Positions 1-8,176 of a stretch of 64,000 nt of DNA are shown one piece after another; the stretch's first letter is position 1; the number at the start of each line of letters is the position of its first letter. A program made the position numbers and the translations under genes. Source of the DNA: Nocardioides caeni (GTDB taxonomy: Bacteria > Actinomycetota > Actinomycetes > Propionibacteriales > Nocardioidaceae); contig NZ_STGW01000001.1 of assembly GCF_004912195.1 (NCBI RefSeq), positions 687,851 through 751,850 of the forward strand. The letters are read 5' to 3'. The notes beneath the pieces are model-generated. The model ran no database searches. It had not been told where the DNA came from and saw only the letters and a program-made list of their open reading frames with translations.

Positions 1-1
1 C

Positions 2-1282
2 ATGGCAGACAACGTTCGTCGGGCCGCCGTCATCGGTGGCAACCGCATCCCCTTCGCCCGCTCCAACGGCGCCTACGCCACCGCCTCCAACCAGGAGATG
101 TTCACGGCCGCGCTCGACGGTCTCGTCGCGCGCTACGGCCTCGAGGGCGAGCGCATCGGCGAGGTCGCCGGCGGCGCCGTGCTCAAGCACAGCCGTGACT
201 TCAACCTGATCCGCGAGTCGGTGCTCAGCACCCGCCTCGCGCCGGAGACCGCCGCGGTCGACCTGCAGCAGGCCTGCGGCACCGGTCTCCAGGCGATCAA
301 CTACGTCGCCAACAAGATCAAGCTCGGCCAGATCGACTCCGGCATCGGCGGCGGCGTGGACACCACCTCCGACGCCCCGATCGCGATCAGCGAGAAGCTG
401 CGCAAGAAGCTGATCCAGCTCAACAACGCGCGCAGCACCAAGGACCGCCTCGCGATCCTCGCGACCATCCGCCCCGGCGACATCGGCCTGGCGATCCCGT
501 CCAACGGCGAGCCGCGCACCCGCCTGTCGATGGGCGAGCACCAGGCGCTCACCGCGCTGGAGTGGCAGATCACCCGCGAGGCCCAGGACGAGCTGGCCGT
601 CACGTCCCACCACAACCTCGCGGCGTCGTACGACGAGGGCTGGCAGGACGACCTGATCACGCCGTTCCGCGGCCTGGAGCGCGACAACAACCTGCGCGCC
701 GACTCCTCGCTGGAGAAGCTCGCCAAGCTCAAGCCGGTCTTCGGCAAGGGCGAGGCGGCGACGATGACCGCTGCCAACTCGACCCCGCTGACCGACGGCG
801 CCTCCGCCGTCCTGCTCGGCACCGACGAGTGGGCCGAGGCGCACGGTCTCGAGGTGCTCGCCTACTTCGTCGACTCCGAGGTCGCGGCTGTCGACTTCGT
901 CAACGGCGCGGAGGGCCTGCTGATGGCTCCGGCCTATGCGGTCCCGCGGATGCTCGAGCGCAACGGCCTGACCCTGCAGGACTTCGACTACTACGAGATC
1001 CACGAGGCGTTCGCGTCGCAGGTGCTCTCCACCCTCGCCGCTTGGGAGAGCCCGGTCTTCTGCAAGGAGCGCCTGGGCCTGGACGCCCCGCTCGGCTCGA
1101 TCGACCGCGCCAAGCTCAACGTCAAGGGCTCCTCGCTCGCCGCGGGCCACCCGTTCTCGGCGACCGGCGGCCGCATCGTCGCCAACACGGCCAAGCTGCT
1201 CAAGGCCAACGGCGGCGGTCGCGCGCTGATCTCGGTCTGCGCAGCCGGCGGCCAGGGCGTCGTCGCGATCGTGGAGCGCTGA
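2..1282 (+). CDS. fadA2: acetyl-CoA C-acyltransferase (thiolase), FadA2/FadI type
   Basis: A 426-residue thiolase. Thiolases cleave 3-ketoacyl-CoA with CoA in the last step of beta-oxidation, or condense acetyl-CoA. The nucleophile is visible as Cys92 in QQACGTG, the GHPFSATG histidine motif lies near residue 380 and the CAAGGQG active-site cysteine near 413. The sequence closely follows the remembered mycobacterial FadA2 (Rv0243) pattern, including GNRIPFARS near the N-terminus and YEIHEAFA. The ATG at base 2 gives a family-like start, but the window begins one base earlier, so a longer N-terminus and the operon partners cannot be excluded. In mycobacteria fadA2 is preceded by a ketoacyl reductase gene. 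The gene ends just before a strong hairpin terminator. Confidence 0.9.
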   Translation: MADNVRRAAVIGGNRIPFARSNGAYATASNQEMFTAALDGLVARYGLEGERIGEVAGGAVLKHSRDFNLIRESVLSTRLAPETAAVDLQQACGTGLQAINYVANKIKLGQIDSGIGGGVDTTSDAPIAISEKLRKKLIQLNNARSTKDRLAILATIRPGDIGLAIPSNGEPRTRLSMGEHQALTALEWQITREAQDELAVTSHHNLAASYDEGWQDDLITPFRGLERDNNLRADSSLEKLAKLKPVFGKGEAATMTAANSTPLTDGASAVLLGTDEWAEAHGLEVLAYFVDSEVAAVDFVNGAEGLLMAPAYAVPRMLERNGLTLQDFDYYEIHEAFASQVLSTLAAWESPVFCKERLGLDAPLGSIDRAKLNVKGSSLAAGHPFSATGGRIVANTAKLLKANGGGRALISVCAAGGQGVVAIVER

Positions 1283-1305
1283 GCGCCCCGCTGAACCACT
1301 GGAGC

Positions 1306-1336
1306 GGCCCGTCCGGAGAGATCCGGGCGGGCCGTT
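1306..1336. terminator. bidirectional hairpin terminator between thiolase and tetR
   Basis: Arms at 1306-1317 and 1322-1333 (GGCCCGTCCGGA and TCCGGGCGGGCC) pair over 12 bp with one G-T wobble around a GAGA tetraloop and are followed by GTTTCGTC. The hairpin lies between two genes that converge at 1282 and 1340, so it probably serves both strands. Confidence 0.75.
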
Positions 1337-1339
1337 TCG

Positions 1340-2029
1340 TCATCGGGCGGCGACCAGTGCGAGCGCCGAGGTCACCATGTAGTCGCGCACCTGCGCCGCG
1401 GAGATCTGTCCGACGGTGGGGATGCCGGGGGCGACCTCGCTGACGAGGATGCCGAGCCGGGCCAGCTGGAGGGCACCGAGGCCGGAGGCGTAGAGGGCGT
1501 TCGCGAGCAGCACCGGGTCGTCGCTCAGCGTGAACGCGCCCTTCTCGACCCCGCCGGCCAGCGTCTCCGACAGCACGGTCAGGCACGACGTGATGCCGCG
1601 GCCGAGGCGGAAGAGCGGACCCTCGGCGATCTCGTCGAGCAGCTCGTCGCCCGGCCGGACCATCAGCGCCTGGGCGCAGTCGACGAAGGCGGGGTGGGCG
1701 ACGCCGTAGTCGACGAAGGCGCCCACGATCGCGCGGAGCTGCTCGGCCGGGACCGCGCTGCTCTGCGCCGCGTCCACCATGGCGTCGTGGAGCTCCTCGA
1801 GGTAGCCGACCAGCGTCAGCGCGAAGAGCTCCTCCTTGCCGGTGAAGTGGCGGTAGACGATCGCCCGGTTGATGCCGACCGCGGAGGCGACCTCCTCGAT
1901 CTGCACGTCCCGCACGCCCTTGGAGTCGAAGAGCTGTCGGGTGGCTGCGATGATCCCGGCCTCACGGGCCCGTCGACGTGCGGCCGCCGCCTTCCGGCGA
2001 CCATCGGTCGCGGGTGCCCTCGTTGCCAT
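1340..2029 (-). CDS. TetR/AcrR family transcriptional regulator
   Basis: A 229-residue one-component repressor. The N-terminal helix-turn-helix is clear: FDSKGVRDVQIEEVASAVGINRAIVYRHFTGKEELF matches the TetR signature (quoted piecewise: VGINRAIVYRHF at about residues 59-70). The C-terminal ligand domain is alpha-helical and unassigned. The ATG at 2029 (MATRAPATDG) was chosen over a TTG at 2053 because the longer form would begin inside a perfect palindrome that is the likely operator. No SD-strong site is needed if the mRNA is short-leadered. Neighbours give no clear regulon: ligB lies upstream in the same orientation and the thiolase converges from the other side. Function of the effector is unknown. 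Confidence 0.85.
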   Translation of the reverse strand: MATRAPATDGRRKAAAARRRAREAGIIAATRQLFDSKGVRDVQIEEVASAVGINRAIVYRHFTGKEELFALTLVGYLEELHDAMVDAAQSSAVPAEQLRAIVGAFVDYGVAHPAFVDCAQALMVRPGDELLDEIAEGPLFRLGRGITSCLTVLSETLAGGVEKGAFTLSDDPVLLANALYASGLGALQLARLGILVSEVAPGIPTVGQISAAQVRDYMVTSALALVAAR

Positions 2030-2048
2030 GGGCCGAGTGTACGGCTCG

Positions 2049-2065
2049 TGCAACTCGGAGTTGCA
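2049..2065. promoter_or_regulatory. palindromic operator candidate for the adjacent TetR gene
   Basis: TGCAACTCGGAGTTGCA is a perfect palindrome with 8-bp arms and a single central base. It lies 20 bp upstream of the chosen ATG of the TetR gene, the usual place for an autoregulatory TetR operator. Its use by this protein is inference. Confidence 0.65.
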
Positions 2066-2099
2066 ACATCTCCGACGATGGGACCGGTGTCGCGGCGAG

Positions 2100-3635
2100 T
2101 CAGGCCAGCGCGCGCACGGTCTCGATCGTGTCGGCCTCGGCAGCGGTCTTGTCCTCGCGATAGCCCACGACCCGGGCGAAGCGGAGCGCCAGCCCGCCCG
2201 GATAGCGGGTCGAGCGCTGCAGGCCGTCGAAGGCGATCTCGACGACCTGCTCCGGACGCACGGTCACGACCCAGCCGTCGTCAGCGACCTCGAGCTCGCG
2301 GAAGCGCTCGGTCTGCCAGGTCAGCATCGCGTCGGTCATGCCCTTGAACGTCTTGCCCAACATCGTGAAGCCGGTGGGGGAGTCGGGGTCGCGGGCGCCC
2401 AGGTGGATGTTGGAGAGCCAGCCGCGTCGGCGCCCCGAGCCGTGCTCGACGGCGAGCACCACGAGGTCGAGGGTGTGGACGGGCTTCACCTTCACCCACG
2501 ACGAGCCGCGGCGGCCCGCCTCGTAAAGTGCTTCGGGATCCTTGACGACCACGCCCTCGTGGCCGGCGGCGAGGACCTCTCGGGCGAAGGAGTCGGCGGC
2601 CGCGGCATCGGTGCCGTGCCAGCGTCGGACCCGGTGCTCGGCCGCGACCAGCGCCTCGAGGGCCGACCAGCGCTCGTAGGCGGGCCGGTCGAGGAGGTCG
2701 GTGCCATCGAGGTGCAGCAGGTCGAAGAAGTACGGCGTCACGTGCCCCGCCTGCGCATCGGCTCCGACGGCGCCCGACGCGGTGCGCGCCGCGGTCTCCT
2801 GGAAGGCCCGGGGGCGGCCGTCGTCGGCCAGCCACATCGCCTCGCCGTCGAGGACGAGCCGCTCCGCCGGCAGCGCCCGGACGATCTCCACGACCTCGGG
2901 CAGCCGGTCGGTGATCACGTCGAGGCTCCGGGTGGCGATCACGACCTCGTCACCCGCGCGGTGCACCTGGATCCGGATCCCGTCGAGCTTCGCGTCGACG
3001 GCGAACTGCCCGCCGTCGCCGGCGGCCCTGGCCACCTTCAGCACGGCGCTCGCGACGTCGGGCGCCGAGGAGGCCAGCATCGGGAGGACCGGCCGGCCGA
3101 CGCTCAGGCCGATCGCCGCCAGTGCGTCCGCGCCGGCGAATGCGCTCTCCGCGATCGGCGCCGCGCCGCCGGCCAGCATCGCGGCCCGGCGCACGGCAGT
3201 GAGCGGGACGTCCGCGGCGCGGGCCAGGGCATCGGTGACGACCGAGTCGAGGGCGCCCTGTCGGACTGCTCCGGTGGCGACAGCGCGCAGCCAGGCCTGC
3301 TCGTCGGCGGTGGCCCGGGCAAAGAGGGCAGCGACGGCGGTGCCGCGCGCCGTGGCCGAGCCCGGACCCGACAGCCCGGCCATGGCCTCGAAGGCCGCGT
3401 CCACGGTCAGCAGGTCGAGGGCGGGCTCGGTCGCCGGCGGGGGCAGGTCGACGAGGGTGCGCCAGCCCACGCCCGTGCGTCGTTGCCGGAGCCGGCCGCT
3501 CAGCAGGAGCACGGCGAGCGCCCGCTCGTCTGGTGACGCCTGGCGCAGCAGGTCGGCGATCAGACCGATCTTGGCCGTGCGCGATCGGGTCGCCGCCACG
3601 GCCCCGGAGCAGGCGACCAGCTCTCGCAGCAGCAT
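2100..3635 (-). CDS. ligB: ATP-dependent DNA ligase, LigB type
   Basis: A 511-residue ligase that seals nicks in DNA through an enzyme-AMP intermediate. Lys216 in the motif KLDG is the adenylated lysine; further nucleotidyltransferase motifs follow (LDGEAMW, EGVVVKDP, SWVKVKP). The N-terminal 200 residues form the helical DNA-binding domain, and the C-terminal segment with VEIAFDGLQRS is the OB-fold. Length and the N-terminal MLLRELV-type opening match mycobacterial LigB (Rv3062, about 507 aa). The reading frame stays open far upstream to 4733, but that extension runs antisense or out of frame through the next gene and is ignored; the ATG at 3635 is the family start. Only 26 bp separate it from the TetR gene upstream, so the two are probably co-transcribed. 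Confidence 0.9.
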   Translation of the reverse strand: MLLRELVACSGAVAATRSRTAKIGLIADLLRQASPDERALAVLLLSGRLRQRRTGVGWRTLVDLPPPATEPALDLLTVDAAFEAMAGLSGPGSATARGTAVAALFARATADEQAWLRAVATGAVRQGALDSVVTDALARAADVPLTAVRRAAMLAGGAAPIAESAFAGADALAAIGLSVGRPVLPMLASSAPDVASAVLKVARAAGDGGQFAVDAKLDGIRIQVHRAGDEVVIATRSLDVITDRLPEVVEIVRALPAERLVLDGEAMWLADDGRPRAFQETAARTASGAVGADAQAGHVTPYFFDLLHLDGTDLLDRPAYERWSALEALVAAEHRVRRWHGTDAAAADSFAREVLAAGHEGVVVKDPEALYEAGRRGSSWVKVKPVHTLDLVVLAVEHGSGRRRGWLSNIHLGARDPDSPTGFTMLGKTFKGMTDAMLTWQTERFRELEVADDGWVVTVRPEQVVEIAFDGLQRSTRYPGGLALRFARVVGYREDKTAAEADTIETVRALA

Positions 3636-3661
3636 GGCCGGCCTCCCGTCGTACGCCAGGT

Positions 3662-4309
3662 TCAGTGTGTCGACTCGAGCGCCGCCGCGGTCACGGCACC
3701 GTCGATCACCTGCGTGTAGACGGCGTCGAGGTCGACGTCGACCTTGGTCCCCGACAGATCGCCGAAGTAGCCGGCGACCTCGAGCGACACGAACCCGTGC
3801 AGCGAGGCGAAGAGGGCCATCGCCGTCTGGAGCATGCGCTCCTCGGGGAGCCCGGCGGACCGGATCATCACGGCCAGCGCCTCGATCGCCTCGAGCGCCG
3901 AGGCATAGAAGCCCTCCCGGTCGATCGGTGGCCGGGTGAGCGCGGCATAGCGGTGGGGGTGGGAGCGAGCGAAGGCGCGCAGGGTGTTGCTGAGGGCGCG
4001 CAGACCCTCGGTGCCGGAGTGACCCATCGCGGCGCTGCGCACGTGGTCGCCGAGCATGCGCATCGCGCGGATCTGGATCAGCGCCCGCAGGTCCTCCAGG
4101 TTGGCGACGTGGTTGTAGAGCGAGGAGACCCGGGCCTCGAGCTCGGCGGCGAGCGACGTCATGGTGAGGGCGTCGTAGCCCTCGCGGTCGACCAGGGCCT
4201 CGGCCGCCTGGAGCACGGCCTCCTGGTCGAGCCGCCCGCGGCGGCCGCGGATGGTGTCGCTGGTCAACGTGCCCCCCGGAGCATGAGGAAGTGAAACGGA
4301 TTCGTCCAT
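3662..4309 (-). CDS. TetR family transcriptional regulator
   Basis: A 215-residue regulator. After a short polar leader the DNA-binding helix-turn-helix is seen at about residues 28-75 (LVDREGYDALTMTSLAAELE then ARVSSLYNHVANLEDL), typical of the TetR subgroup with a WHG-like C-terminal domain (LHGFVSLEVAGYFG). The ATG at 4309 is used; an in-frame GTG a few codons downstream (VSLPHAPGG) is possible. It sits 26 bp upstream of ligB and divergent from the alkA-like gene, so a role in controlling this DNA-repair pair is conceivable but not shown by sequence. Confidence 0.82.
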   Translation of the reverse strand: MDESVSLPHAPGGTLTSDTIRGRRGRLDQEAVLQAAEALVDREGYDALTMTSLAAELEARVSSLYNHVANLEDLRALIQIRAMRMLGDHVRSAAMGHSGTEGLRALSNTLRAFARSHPHRYAALTRPPIDREGFYASALEAIEALAVMIRSAGLPEERMLQTAMALFASLHGFVSLEVAGYFGDLSGTKVDVDLDAVYTQVIDGAVTAAALESTH

Positions 4310-4388
4310 TCATGAGAGAGCCTAGTCCGAGCGCGCCCCGGCCGCATCGAAGTCGTCCACGTGGCGTGCCGCTCCGTCCGACGCTGGC

Positions 4389-4394
4389 TACAGT
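4389..4394 (+). promoter_or_regulatory. -10 element, leaderless promoter of the alkA-like gene
   Basis: TACAGT is followed by exactly six bases (GCTGCG) and then the GTG start at 4401, with no Shine-Dalgarno sequence. The spacing puts the transcription start on or next to the GTG, as in actinobacterial leaderless genes. Confidence 0.55.
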
Positions 4395-4400
4395 GCTGCG

Positions 4401-5339
4401 GTGACGGAGCCGGTGACGCAGCGGACGTGGCGGCCCGGCCGTCCGGTGTCCGTCGCGGCGCTCCTTCGCCAGCACCGACGCGGCGCGGGCGATCCCACCC
4501 ACCGCCTCGCCGAGGCCGGCGGGCACTGGCGTGCCAGCCGTACGCCGGAGGGCGCGGCCGCGGTGCGCATCGAGGATCAGCGCCCCGACGGTGTCATCCG
4601 GGCCAGCGCGTGGGGGCCGGGCGCGGAGTGGGCCCTCGATCGTCTGCCCGGACTGCTGGGTGAGCACGACGACTGGACCGGCTTCGACGCCCGTCACCCC
4701 GTGCTCGTCGAGACCCGTCGGCGACACCCCCACGCTCGGAGGGGTCGCACCGGTCTGGTGCTGGAGGCGCTGGTGCCGGCGATCATCGAGCAGAGGGTCA
4801 CCGGTCAGGAGGCCTTCGCGGGCTTCCGTGCGCTCGTCCGGCGCTTCGGCGAGCCGGCTCCCGGGCCGGGCGCCGACCTGGGACTACGTCTGCAGCCCAC
4901 GCCGGCCGTGCTCGCCCGCATCCCCTCCTGGGACTGGCTGGAGCTCCACGTCGACCCGGCGCGCTCGCGCCCGCTCGTGGCCGCGGCGTCGCGGGCGGAG
5001 GCGTTCGAGCGCACTGCCGCGCTATCGGGGGAGGAGGCCGAGCGCGCGTGGCGCAGCCTGCCCGGCATCGGGGTCTGGACCTCGGCCGAGGTGCGCCAGC
5101 GAGCGCTCGGCGACCCGGACGCCGTCTCGTTCGGCGACTACCACGTGGCCAAGGACGTCGGCTGGGCGCTGACCGGCCGGCCGTTCGACGACCGGGAGTT
5201 GGCGTCGTACCTCGAGCCGTGGCGGGGTCATCGCGGCCGCGTGACCTTCCTCGTCGGACTGTCCGGGCTGCGTCGCGAACGGCGTGGACCGCGGATGTCT
5301 CCACGTGGTCATCTACTGACCCGTAACCACCAGCCGTGA
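4401..5339 (+). CDS. DNA-3-methyladenine glycosylase 2 / AlkA-like HhH-GPD protein
   Basis: A 312-residue member of the helix-hairpin-helix GPD superfamily that would excise alkylated bases. The hairpin is visible as LPGIGVWTSAEV near residues 222-233 and the following FGDYHVAKDVG supplies the catalytic aspartate region. LVLEALVPAIIEQRVTGQEA is the family's conserved helical entry segment. The last 20 residues are low in conservation. It begins with GTG at 4401 directly behind a -10 element, and is divergent from the TetR gene. The exact lesion specificity is not readable. Confidence 0.82.
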   Translation: MTEPVTQRTWRPGRPVSVAALLRQHRRGAGDPTHRLAEAGGHWRASRTPEGAAAVRIEDQRPDGVIRASAWGPGAEWALDRLPGLLGEHDDWTGFDARHPVLVETRRRHPHARRGRTGLVLEALVPAIIEQRVTGQEAFAGFRALVRRFGEPAPGPGADLGLRLQPTPAVLARIPSWDWLELHVDPARSRPLVAAASRAEAFERTAALSGEEAERAWRSLPGIGVWTSAEVRQRALGDPDAVSFGDYHVAKDVGWALTGRPFDDRELASYLEPWRGHRGRVTFLVGLSGLRRERRGPRMSPRGHLLTRNHQP

Positions 5340-5341
5340 TA

Positions 5342-5362
5342 TCTGTTACACCGAGCAACAGA
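5342..5362. promoter_or_regulatory. inverted repeat upstream of first mce operon
   Basis: TCTGTTAC (5342-5349) and GCAACAGA (5355-5362) form 8-bp arms with one mismatch around ACCGA. It lies 50 bp before the first yrbE ATG and just after the alkA-like stop codon, so it is a candidate operator for the first mce operon. It does not resemble a KstR box. Confidence 0.45.
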
Positions 5363-5411
5363 CACGAGGTCGAGAGGCGAAACGGGTGCTCCCAACTGAG
5401 GCGGTGCTGCC

Positions 5412-6236
5412 ATGAGTGCGGTCTTTGCTGGCGGTCGTTCCGTCGTCGACAACCTAACCGGGCGGTTCAAGGCCGGCGTCGTCACGACCGGTGAACTGGT
5501 CAAGCTGGCTGTCGAGTCGATCCAGTGGGGATTCTCCGACATCCTCGCGCGACGATTCTCGTGGTCGGAGTTCCTGCTCCAGTGCTGGTTCATGACCCGG
5601 GTGTCGCTGCTCCCCACGATCCTGGTGTCGATCCCGTTCGGCGTCATCACCTCGGTCCAGATCGGCGCCGCGGCCAACCAGATCGGTGCGCAGTCGTTCA
5701 TCGGCGCGGTCAACGGCATCGGCGTGCTGCGTCAGGGGGCGCCGCTGGTGACCTCGCTGATGATCGCCGGCGCGGTCGGCTCGGCGATCTGCTCCGACCT
5801 CGGCGCGCGCACGGTCCGCGAGGAGATCGACGCGCTCAAGGTCATGGGCATCTCACCCATCCAGCGTCTGGTCGCGCCCCGCATCCTCGCGGCGCTGCTG
5901 GTCTCGGTCCTGCTGACGGTCATCGTCGCGATGACCGCCATGACGACAGCGTTCGCGATCGTCGTCGGCGGCGGCCAGATCTCGTCGGGCACCTATCTCG
6001 ACTCGTTCGTCGGCCTCGCCCAACCAGCTGACCTGATCCTCGCCGAGGTGAAGGCCTTCATCTTCGGATTCGTCGCGACCATCGTCGCGGCGCACAAGGG
6101 CCTCAGCGCGCGCGGCGGACCGAAGGGCGTCGCCGACGCCGTCAACCAGGCAGTGGTCCTCAGCGTGATCCTGCTCGCCGTCATCAACGTGGGACTCACC
6201 CAGGCCTACGTGATGCTGTTCCCCGGAGGTGCCTGA
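5412..6236 (+). CDS. yrbEA: YrbE/MlaE-family ABC permease A (first mce operon)
   Basis: A 274-residue integral membrane permease. YrbE proteins pair to form the membrane channel of Mce lipid importers and are energised by the ATPase MceG, which is not in this window. The MlaE signature is visible: QIGAQSFIGAVNGIGVLR, SAICSDLGARTVREEIDALKVMG (quoted in part: DLGARTVREEIDALKVMG) and AHKGLSARGGPKGVADAVN. About five to six membrane segments are apparent. The ATG at 5412 has GAGG about 11 bases upstream. Its stop overlaps the next start by one base, so the two permeases are translationally coupled. Confidence 0.93.
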   Translation: MSAVFAGGRSVVDNLTGRFKAGVVTTGELVKLAVESIQWGFSDILARRFSWSEFLLQCWFMTRVSLLPTILVSIPFGVITSVQIGAAANQIGAQSFIGAVNGIGVLRQGAPLVTSLMIAGAVGSAICSDLGARTVREEIDALKVMGISPIQRLVAPRILAALLVSVLLTVIVAMTAMTTAFAIVVGGGQISSGTYLDSFVGLAQPADLILAEVKAFIFGFVATIVAAHKGLSARGGPKGVADAVNQAVVLSVILLAVINVGLTQAYVMLFPGGA

Positions 6237-7105
6237 TGTCCGAGGTCCAACTCGGCCGCGGGATCGGCGCCCGCTTCTCCGACGCCATCGTCGGCGTCAC
6301 CGACTCGGTCATGAACCAGCTGGCGACGCTGGGCTCGTTCGTGACCTTCGCCTGGAACGTCTTCCGCAACATCCCGTCGACGGTCGCGCTCTATCCCCGC
6401 GAAGTGCTCCGGCAGATCAAGGACATCGCCTGGGGCAGCGGCGCACTCCTCGTCGGCGGCGGCACCGTCGGCGTCATGGTGCTGCTCTCCGTCGCCGCAG
6501 GCACGTCGATCGGCATCGAGGGGTTCAACGGCCTCGAGATCGTCGGTCTGGCGCCGCTGACCGGCTTCATCTCCGCCAGCGTCAACACCCGGGAGCTGGC
6601 ACCGCTCATCGCCGCTCTGGCGCTCGGCGCCCAGGTCGGCTGCCGGTTCACGGCGCAGATCGGATCGATGAAGATCCACGAGGAGATCGACGCCATCGAG
6701 GTGATGGCGGTGAGCGCGATGCGCTATGTCGTCACCACCCGCGTCATCGCCTGCATGGTCGCGATCCTGCCGCTCTATCTCATCGGCCTGATCGGCAGTT
6801 ACGTCGCCTCCGAGGCGTCGGTCGTCTTCCTGTTCGGGCAGTCGCCGGGACAGTACGACCACTACTTCTCCACCCTGATCCAGGGGCGCGACATCATCTT
6901 CTCGATCATCAAGATCCTGATCTTCTCGCTCACCGTCGCCCTCATCCACTGCTGGTACGGCATGCGGGTCGGTGGCGGACCGCAGGCGGTCGGCGAGGCG
7001 ACCGGCACCGGCATCCGGGCCAGCATCGTCTCGGTCGTCGTGCTCGACATGGTCCTGACGCTCGTCTTCTGGGGCGGCGACCCCGGCTTCCGGATCTCGG
7101 GGTGA
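6236..7105 (+). CDS. yrbEB: YrbE/MlaE-family ABC permease B (first mce operon)
   Basis: A 289-residue permease, partner of the preceding YrbE. It carries the same family landmarks: VNTRELAPLIAALALGAQVG, then MKIHEEIDAIEVMAV, and the C-terminal HCWYGMRVGGGPQAVGEATG. The soluble-cytoplasmic EEIDA loop is the expected contact for the MceG ATPase. TGATG overlap with the upstream gene and a 9-bp gap to mceA, which contains GGTGAGGTGAGG as ribosome-binding site, show a single operon. Confidence 0.93.
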   Translation: MSEVQLGRGIGARFSDAIVGVTDSVMNQLATLGSFVTFAWNVFRNIPSTVALYPREVLRQIKDIAWGSGALLVGGGTVGVMVLLSVAAGTSIGIEGFNGLEIVGLAPLTGFISASVNTRELAPLIAALALGAQVGCRFTAQIGSMKIHEEIDAIEVMAVSAMRYVVTTRVIACMVAILPLYLIGLIGSYVASEASVVFLFGQSPGQYDHYFSTLIQGRDIIFSIIKILIFSLTVALIHCWYGMRVGGGPQAVGEATGTGIRASIVSVVVLDMVLTLVFWGGDPGFRISG

Positions 7106-7114
7106 GGTGAGGAC

Positions 7115-8176
7115 ATGGCACGCGAAGTCTCTCGACAGCAACTGGCCCGCCGCGGCCTGATCGCCCTCGTGGCGCTGGCCGTCATCGGCACCTTCATCAC
7201 CCTGCGCAGCAACGGGACCTTCGGGTCCAAGCCGCACGTCACCGCCGAGGTGGCCAATGCGGGGGGCGCCCTGCGCTCGGGCTCCGACGTCAAGATGAAC
7301 GGCGTCATCGTCGGCAAGGTGAGCTCGATCGACCGGTCCGACGACGGACGCGGCGTCGTCGTCGACCTCGAGATGTCGCCCGACGACCTCAAGGAGGTCC
7401 CCGGCAACGTCGTCGCCCGGATCCTGCCGGCGACCGTCTTCGGGACGACCTACGTCGACCTGGTGGTGCACGGTGACGGCGCCGGCGAGCTCCGCGCCGG
7501 CGACGTCGTCCCCGCGGACGAGAGCCAGGGCACGCTCGAGCTCCAGCAGGCGCTCGACGACATCGACCGTCTCGTGAAGGCGCTCGGACCGGCCCAGCTG
7601 GCCTCGGCGATCGGGTCGGCGGCGGAGGCGCTCAGCGGCCGTGGTGACCAGATCGGGACCACGGTGCGCAGCCTCAACTCCTACCTCGACCGGCTGAACC
7701 CGCGGATGCCGCAGGTGCGTTCGGACCTGCAGGCGTTCGCGCGCACCACCCAGCTGCTCGACGAGATCGCCCCGGACCTGCTGGACGCGACCGACGATGC
7801 CCTGGTCACGCTCAACACGATCGTGAAGCAGCAGGCCTCGCTCACCGCGCTCATCACCGGCGGCACGCGTCTGGCCCGTACGTCGTCGGCCTTCCTGGCG
7901 AGCAACCAGCAGGACCTCATCGACTTCATCAACGGTTCCGGTTCCCTGCTGGACGCCGTCTACGACAATCGCAAGGCCGGCATCACCGACGCCATCGCGA
8001 TCAACCTGGCGCTGGGCAATCGACTGCCCAGCGTCATCCGAGAGGGATTCGTGAAGACCGAAGGCGTGCTGCGTCTGTCGGCGCCGGACTACTACCAGCC
8101 GACCCAGCGTCCTCGCTACCGCACCGGCAGCGTCGACGAGGCCGGTTTCGGCGCCATCGCCGGGGGTGGCCGATGA
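7115..8176 (+). CDS. mceA: MCE family protein MceA (first mce operon)
   Basis: A 353-residue Mce protein: N-terminal membrane anchor at about residues 13-31, the MlaD/MCE beta domain at about 40-120 (VANAGGALRSGSDVKMNGVIVGKV), then a long helical region (about 140-300) with regular heptads. Mce proteins form a periplasmic hexameric tube that ferries lipids from the outer envelope to the YrbE permease. First of six consecutive mce genes; it overlaps the next one by ATGA. The cargo is not evident; the operon has no KstR box. Confidence 0.92.
   Translation: MAREVSRQQLARRGLIALVALAVIGTFITLRSNGTFGSKPHVTAEVANAGGALRSGSDVKMNGVIVGKVSSIDRSDDGRGVVVDLEMSPDDLKEVPGNVVARILPATVFGTTYVDLVVHGDGAGELRAGDVVPADESQGTLELQQALDDIDRLVKALGPAQLASAIGSAAEALSGRGDQIGTTVRSLNSYLDRLNPRMPQVRSDLQAFARTTQLLDEIAPDLLDATDDALVTLNTIVKQQASLTALITGGTRLARTSSAFLASNQQDLIDFINGSGSLLDAVYDNRKAGITDAIAINLALGNRLPSVIREGFVKTEGVLRLSAPDYYQPTQRPRYRTGSVDEAGFGAIAGGGR

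Noticed and set aside
4291-4313. Weak dyad near the start of the second TetR gene
   Set aside because: Only five of eight positions pair; not better than chance.
3636-4733. N-terminal extension of the DNA ligase frame
   Set aside because: It overlaps the TetR gene in another frame and lacks ligase homology; the ligase begins at 3635.
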